Below, piece after piece: positions 58,102-64,000 of a DNA stretch of 64,000 nucleotides. The notes beneath the pieces were generated by a model. It saw nothing but the letters and a program-made list of their open reading frames with translations, was not told where the DNA came from and made no database searches. The stretch covers positions 1,178,001 to 1,242,000 of the forward strand of contig JAUJYN010000025.1 in NCBI GenBank assembly GCA_030737835.1, given 5' to 3'. Source of the stretch: Acorus gramineus (taxonomy: Eukaryota; Streptophyta; Magnoliopsida; Acorales; Acoraceae). Position 1 is the first letter of the stretch. Each line of letters starts with the position of its first letter. Position numbers and translations under genes: made by a program.

Positions 58102-61100
58102 TGTCACGCCCCAGGGCCGGCCGTCCCCGGGACGCGGCAAGTGTATATATGATATCAGTAAACAGGAGTTCAATAACATACTCACACAACAGCTAAAACG
58201 ACAACCAGGACAACAAAAGCAGGGCTGACATAATATATACACCAATAGCGGAAGCTAAAAGACTGAATTTGTAATCCAAAAACATATTACAGACTCGATA
58301 CATAATCAACTGTCCTGTGAGAGCCAATATATACAAAGACATCCAAATACAATACAAACGCGTGCCCAAGCACGGAATATAATACATACAAACAAAAGGG
58401 ATGCTGATAGCCTCTGATACTCGCGGGACGTGGCGCTACTCCGCTACTGATGAAGTCCCTCGGGGAGCTCTTCCTCCAGATCCGACTCAGATGACACTGG
58501 AGAAAAATATTATGCGAGGGGTGAGCCACACGCTCAGTGAGCAGCACAACCCATGCATCACAGCTTATATTAACCACAACCAGATATTATTATCCACAAT
58601 CTCATTACTCAAGCCACAAAATGGCAACAACTAAACAATCCAGTGGGTCGCTACTGCCAACCCACTACACCCTCACCCTCACCCCTCAATAGGTGACAAA
58701 GGATATTGGGATGGGTCGCTATCGCCAACCCACTACACCCTCACCCTCACCCCTCAATAGGTGACAAAGGATATTGGGACTTACAAACCAGTGGGTCGCC
58801 ACATCGCTGACCCACCACACCCTCACCCTCACCCTCAACAGGGTGACCTAGGATATTGGGACTGACTAGGCTGATGGTCGCCCTTGGTCCACCGATAGTC
58901 TCTCCCCACTCCGTAGGCCGTTTGGCCACCCCCACATTCAGCACAGTCCGTCCCAAATCAGGAGGTGCCTACTGATGGGAGCCCCTGCACGGGACAGCCT
59001 TTCCAACGCCGGGGTAGTCTCTACACGGATCCAACGAAGGGAACAGAACAGCCTATCCATCGCATATGATCCACTCGGATCCGCAGACAACACATCCTAC
59101 CAACTCTAATGTCCTGAATTCCTCAGAATTCCTCCAGGGCGCATAACCAAGATGCGGAGAACATGTATAATACTAATTATTAACAAGGGATATAATATTA
59201 ATTTATAAGAAGAGTTATAATATTATTGGGACAAGAAACCTTGGGAGGGCAGCATGAGGTCCCGATACAGGACATCCCGACAACCAAACAAGGAACACGG
59301 AGCACCCTAGCCCGGGTTTCAATGTTGACTTCGCAAGGCCCCTCCCTATAATATTATCTAAGACATGCTAGCAATCCATTTAATAAATTAAACTAGTAGG
59401 ACGCATGCATAGGCCGAGGCTTAGTAGCATGAGAACAGGGTGACAGGATGCATGGCTCTTACACATATCCTAAGGGTGCAAGTCCCTAACATACAAAGTC
59501 TAGGGTAGCATGCATACTACATTTTATCATGATCGCATGAATTACACATTACAACAAGTTAATATAAATCCATGGTGCCCCAGGGGAGGACGGTACACGC
59601 CCAAGTGCGTATAACGCCTCCCTACTGGGTTGGATTGTCCCACTCACCGGTAGTCGGGTCATCGCACGACCGTCCGTCAGGATCTACAAGATAGGGTAAT
59701 CAAATCGGTGAGTAAACTACACAAATAAATCCAAAAATACATTAAAATACACAACACTCGGACAAGTGTACATACGGCCTGTACGCACGCGAGCCCGAAC
59801 ACTCCTACTCACTCCCGAACCCCCGGGCAGCCGTACGCACGGCCACCCGACCCAGGCGCACAGCCGCGCCTCAGCCTGCGCGCCCAGTCGCACGGCGGAG
59901 CCCAGCCCGCACGCCCGGACACCCCGCCGAGCCTCCCGGGTGCACCGCGCGCCCACTGCGCCCCAGCGCAGCAACCCGCGCGCACACCCGCACACCCTGC
60001 GCTCCATCGCCTCGCCCCGCGCGCACCCCGCGCGCACCGCCTGCTCGCATCAACTGCTCGACTAGCCCCGGGTGTACCCGCGCGCACTGCGCCCCAGCGC
60101 AGCGCCCCGCACGTGCACCCGCTCGCACTGCGCCCGCACACCTGCCCGCTCACACTCCCCGCTCGCACCGACTGCTCGCCCACGCGCCCCTGCGGAGCGC
60201 TCCGCGCGCACGCCTCGCGCTGCGCCCAGCGCGCCCGACCGCACGCGCCCAGCGAACCCGTCAGCACCCGCCCAGCGCGCCTGCCCGCAGCTCACCGGCC
60301 TGCGCCTGCCTGCTTGCACCTGACCGCCTGCGCTTGCCTACCTGCGCGCGCCGCTGCCCGCATGCTCCCGAACCGAGCTCCACCCCGCGCACGCCCGCGC
60401 GTCCTGCCACCTGCTCCGCCTTCTGCGCTGCCTGCTGCCTTCCTACCCGAGACAGCCAACCTGCCTACCCGAGTCACCCTTCCTGCCTGCCCGAGCCACT
60501 CCACCACCACCCACCGGCCACCAATGGCCTCCAACCACCACCAACAGCCACCAGCCCTCAAAACTACCCTCCTAACAAGCATCTAAGCAAGAAAAGGAAG
60601 GAAAGAGAGCTTACCCTAGGAAGGAAAGGAAGGAAGGAAAGACCGGGAGCTCTTCGTGCACCGAAACACCTCCCCAAAGCCCTCCACCACCAAGAACTCT
60701 TTCCACCCTCAAAGGGGCTGAAATCAGAGGAGAAAAGAGGGTGTTAGAGGGGGTCAAACTCGTCGGAACTCGAATCCGAAACCACCGGTAGATAGATCGG
60801 GATGAGATCTAACCTTTCTCTTCTTTGGGTTTTAGGTTTTGACCCCTTGAACTAGGTCAAATGGTGGTTTTAAAGAGAGGGAGAGAGAGAGAAATTTGGA
60901 GACGACGATGAATAGGGGGGGTTTTGTCTTGGTCGTGGGATTTCTTTATACCCACCCCCACCCCACACATTCTCACACCCCTAATTAGATTAGCCCTAAT
61001 TAGGTTTAGGGGGGGGGGGGGTTTAGGTGAGTCTTAAGTGGGTTTTGACTTGGGTCAACCCAACCACAAATAAAAACAAAAGGGGTTGACCAAGTCATGG

Positions 61101-61396
61101 GCCCACTTTGACCGAGTCAACTCTCCCAATGACTTCTCGCTCGGTCAAAACCCGGATACGCCCTGGAACTGTGAAATTCTGAAACGTACCGGAATTCGAT
61201 GAAATTTTCGTGAGTGGCTTGGAATGACACCAGGACACATAATATGCAGTTAGATTTTCAATTAGAGTTCTCAAACTCAGGACGATAGCTAACAGTCCAA
61301 GATTTTAGCGGTTCCGATCGAAAAACGAAAAAAAACAAAAAACTGCCAGAATGTCCCAACGGTGACCGGAAAGTTAAAAGTGACACATATATAACA
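58102..61396 (-). mobile_element. T13: Tekay/Del solo LTR, subfamily A, uninterrupted reference copy
   Basis: A 3295-bp unit, TGTCACGCCCCAGG to ATATATAACA, flanked by a perfect duplication AGGTC (58097-58101 and 61397-61401). No nested insertion, so it is the best copy for reading LTR layout. In LTR sense (minus) there is a U3 with GGTCAAAGT-type motifs, TATA-like GTATAAAG near 60948, a GA-rich leader and a GTAAG donor at 60610-60614. Then come a GC-rich island 59770-60480, an acceptor (TTGTAG), a 36-nt cassette 59648-59683 and GTGAGTGG. Last come the CACCCTCACC tandem array, the CTCACCCCTCGCAT motif, the second acceptor TTTTTCTCCAG at about 58497 and a 395-bp terminal part. Confidence 0.93.
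59648..59683 (-). other. 36-nt exon-like cassette in Tekay LTR (T13 copy)
   Basis: On the minus strand the cassette is preceded by TATCTTGTAG and followed by GTGAGTGG, matching 3' and 5' splice-site consensus. Equivalent cassettes are at 7581-7616, 9614-9649, 15549-15584, 35029-35064, 41969-42004, 44590-44625 and 47948-47983 (all 36 nt), 27819-27855 and 63859-63895 (37 nt), and 18316-18354 and 33351-33389 (39 nt). The shared core reads like GACGGACGGTCRCGCGACGA. That this is a spliced micro-exon is inference. Confidence 0.6.
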
Positions 61397-61401
61397 AGGT
61401 C

Positions 61402-62440
61402 CAACCCGGATCCAATCATCACAATATATATTAAATTATCGGGTGCCTCTAATTGCACCTCTCAGATTGGAGTGCACACCTCTAATAAACGGATAATATA
61501 TAAAAGATCAATTTATATTCGGATCATGTGTACACCCCATTATTTAAACACCCACTATTTTCTTTTACAAAAAAATCCTCTATATGTTGCACACCCTCTC
61601 TACAACCATAAAATTAACTCTTTTCCATGCACACAAGAGAACACACAGAGGAGGAGTAGTCGACTGATTGAAGCGGTGGAGGAAGAGGTATAGCTAGCAG
61701 CGTGGTGGTGTAGTGGCACACATGATGGATTTCGCGTACTCAATAAATTTGGCTAAAAAATCATCACAGCATGAATGCCCCAAAACATTTGGATTTGTAT
61801 TCCTCCATGTTTGTGTATGTTTAGGGTTGTTGGATGTTTATCTAGGGTTTGGAATGGTGAAAATTTGTAGGCTAGAGTTTGTTTCTATGGTCTTATATAC
61901 ACATTCACAATCTGGAACCTGTGCGACAACAGCAGTGTCGATATTCTGTATTTATGTCGACATTGCTTATGTCGTGGGGATCACAGAAGTAAACCCGTAG
62001 CATCTGGAACATGTGCAACAATATCAGTGTCGATATTCTGTATTCATGTCGACACCGCTTGTGTCGCGGGATCACAGAACTAAACCTGTAGCATTTGAAA
62101 CTTATGCGACAATAGCAGTGTTGATATTATATATATATGTTAACAATGCTTGTGTCGCGGGATCATAGAACTGACCCATAGCATCTAGAACCTGTGTGAC
62201 AAGAGCAATGTTGATATTGCCGCGAGGATCACAGAACTGAATCCGTAGCAACTAGAACCTGTGCACAAAAATAAATAAATCTCTTCATAACATAGTATAT
62301 AAAAGTGAAATTATCTTGACAATTTTAGTGTCGTTGCGGTTGTTTGAATATTTATTCAATTTTCTGGGATATCGTCGACAATATAAGTGTCGACGGATGT
62401 GATATACATTGACACTGGCAATGTCATTGCTAGCAGCAGG
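61402..62440. other. Unclassified flank with tandem array
   Basis: AT-rich sequence between T13 and T14, continuing the 55780-58101 flank. No gene is recognised. A 95-residue frame at 61713-62000 runs into the tandem array and has no known motif. GTCGACAATATAAGTGTCGAC-like words at 62370-62400 resemble the array units. Confidence 0.5.
61913..62270. repeat. 91-bp tandem array (about four units)
   Basis: Unit starts at 61913, 62004, 62095 and 62185, with a partial unit at 62252; unit lengths are 91, 91, 90 and 67 bp. Units share CTGGAACCTGTGCGACAA, CAGTGTCGATATTCTG, TGTCGACA and GGGATCACAGAACTAAAC. Divergence rises along the array, so it is not freshly amplified. Confidence 0.9.
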
Positions 62441-64000
62441 TGTTATGCCTGTGTCATTTGGAGCCTTATTTTTCGATCGGAGTCGCTAAAATTTTAGCTT
62501 TTAGCCACCTGTAGGAGTTGGAGCGCTCTGATTGAAAATTAAGTTACAAATTTTTCTCCTAGAAGTTATGTATTTCCGATTTGGTATTTGGATTTAATTT
62601 TGTTAAAATCCAAGATGAAGAGGTTTAAATATGATTTTATCATGAGATGCTCAGTTTTGAGTTAGGTTTGGTACAAAAGTGGAATTAGATCAACTGGATT
62701 CATGTAGTAAAAGTTATGGGTATTTTTCCAAGTATACCCCAGGGATGAAAAATTCTGGCAGCAGCCCTGTTCAATGTTTAGCTCACATTGCGGAATAGCT
62801 GGAGGGATTATTTGATCTTGGCATAAACATGAAAGTTGTAGATAATCTTCTTGGCTTTCCAGCGGACTTTGAATTGTGCAATTCGGAGCTATATTGAGGA
62901 AGTTATGGCTGTTCTAGTGAAGCATGTACAGAATTTCTAGTCAGTGACGAATTGGTCATTTGGATCCCTCTTTTGGCTATTTATTGGCCCAAAAAAATAT
63001 CTCTCTCTCTCTCTCTCCCACTGCCCACGTCTACCTCTCTTGCCTCTCTTTATCTCTTTCACACATTCCCCCCATGTGTTTGATGAAATGCCTAAGAGAA
63101 AAGATGTAGCAAGAAGAGGAGGTGCAACTGCAAGCAAGGTGAGTGTGTGTGCTAGTGTTGATTGTTCCTCCTCACTCTCCTCCTCCCATGGTGGATCCCC
63201 TTATTTTCTTTCCCTCCCTTTTGGTTCAGCCATGAAGAAGAGAAGCAAAGATGGAGGTGGTGGTAGAGGTGGTGGCGGTCGAGGTGGTCAAGGGTGCGCT
63301 TGGGAGCCCCTACAACTCCCCCTTCCCTAACCCTCTCTTTTGGTGAGTTTTCCCTCTTCTTTATTGGTTTTTATGCATGTTAGGGTGTTCGGGAGGGCAT
63401 GCATGTGAGGTGTTTTGAGTTGGGTGCTTGTAGGGGCAAGGGGGGTAGGTTGGGGAGTGCTGGGCACGCGCGCGGGTTTGTCTGTGCACGTGCGTGCGCA
63501 GACGCGCGCACAGAGGGGCGCAGGCGGGCGTAGGCGGGCGCTGGTAGCGTACGCAGTGCGCGCAGAGCTCGCAAGCGTGCGCGCGCGCGGGGTAGTGAGT
63601 CTGGGCGTGCGCCTAGGCATGCGGCAGGGTGCCAGTGCACGCGCGCTCGTGCGTGCGCATGCGTGCGCATGCTGGGGCATGTGTGGGGCTGCCCAGGGTC
63701 TCGGGTAGGTGTTGTGGCACTCGGGCATGCGTGCGTACGCACGTGGTCACATGCGTGCGAGGTCGTATGCGTGCATTTCTAAGTCTTTAGTAATTCTAGT
63801 GATTTCTAAGTGTTAAATTGTGATGTTACTCACCAAATTTGATGCCCTTACCTTGCAGATCTCGTCGGATGGGATGCGCGAGGTCCCGGGTAATGGTGAG
63901 TGGTTCGATCCAATCCCCCCCCCCTCTCGGGATGCGCTCGACACGCGTAGTCGCGCGTCGCGCATCGATGGGGCCCCCTAGCTATACTACTTGTGTAGAT
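62441..64000 (+). mobile_element. T14: Tekay/Del LTR, subfamily B, reverse, cut by window end
   Basis: Starts TGTTATGCCTGTGTCATTTGG at 62441 after GCAGG, in plus sense, and runs past the right edge. A (CT)n-rich leader begins at about 63000. The donor GTGAGT is at 63343, followed by a short GC-rich island (63450-63760), acceptor CCTTGCAG at 63851-63858, a 37-nt cassette 63859-63895 and GTGAGTGG. The last bases match T5 at 15640-15690, so roughly 2 kb of LTR should lie outside the window. Confidence 0.88.

Noticed and set aside
57460-61440. Possible hAT-like MITE around T13 (GGTCC..GATCC..CCAATC on both sides)
   Set aside because: The two segments are only loosely similar and in the same rather than inverted orientation. 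No terminal repeats or 8-bp duplication were found.

Overview
The window is a heavily nested block of LTR retrotransposons from a large angiosperm genome. The plant origin is read from Athila, Tat and Tekay/Del (chromovirus) lineage Ty3/gypsy elements, a primer-binding site matching plant tRNA-Asp, and the nested layout. I found no host protein gene, tRNA or rRNA that I can support. Almost every reading frame in the window is retroelement coding debris or an artefact of GC-rich or tandem-repeat DNA.

Layout. (1) 1-13900: an Athila element on the minus strand (integrase, RNase H, RT at 1-2048; gag at 11016-11463; tRNA-Asp primer site at 12318; LTR at 12341-13900), split by Tekay LTR T1 (2049-11015), which holds T2 and T3. 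(2) 13901-29092: Tekay LTR T4, split by reverse copy T5, which holds T6, which holds T7 and an unrelated solo LTR (21248-22313). (3) 29093-55779: the 3' half of a plus-strand Tat element (RT, RNase H, archaeal-type RNase H, integrase, two antisense ORF remnants, polypurine tract, 3' LTR). It is split by T8 (holding T9), T10 (holding T11) and T12. (4) 55780-64000: low-copy-looking flank carrying solo LTR T13, a 91-bp tandem array and the start of T14.

The dominant family has ends TGTCACGCCCC...TATAACA (or ...GGCATAACA). At 46280 one such end abuts a polypurine tract and a chromovirus integrase/chromodomain tail, which identifies all of them as very long (2-3.6 kb) Tekay/Del LTRs. I count 14 insertions. 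Twelve or thirteen look like solo LTRs, many with exact 5-bp target duplications. Two subfamilies are visible: A (T1-T3, T9-T11, T13) and B (T4-T8, T12, T14).

The most interesting signal is inside these LTRs. Nearly every copy keeps, in LTR sense, a TATA-like box, a consensus 5' splice site, a 3' splice site followed by a near-constant 36-nt cassette (36-39 nt) ending at GTGAGTGG, and a second 3' splice site beside a motif reading CTCACCCCTCGCAT. The DNA between these points is exchangeable: CpG-dense GC-rich islands in some copies, AT-rich sequence in others, a 62-bp tandem array in one. This looks like a multi-exon leader held entirely within an LTR. That is an inference from sequence signals and needs transcript evidence.
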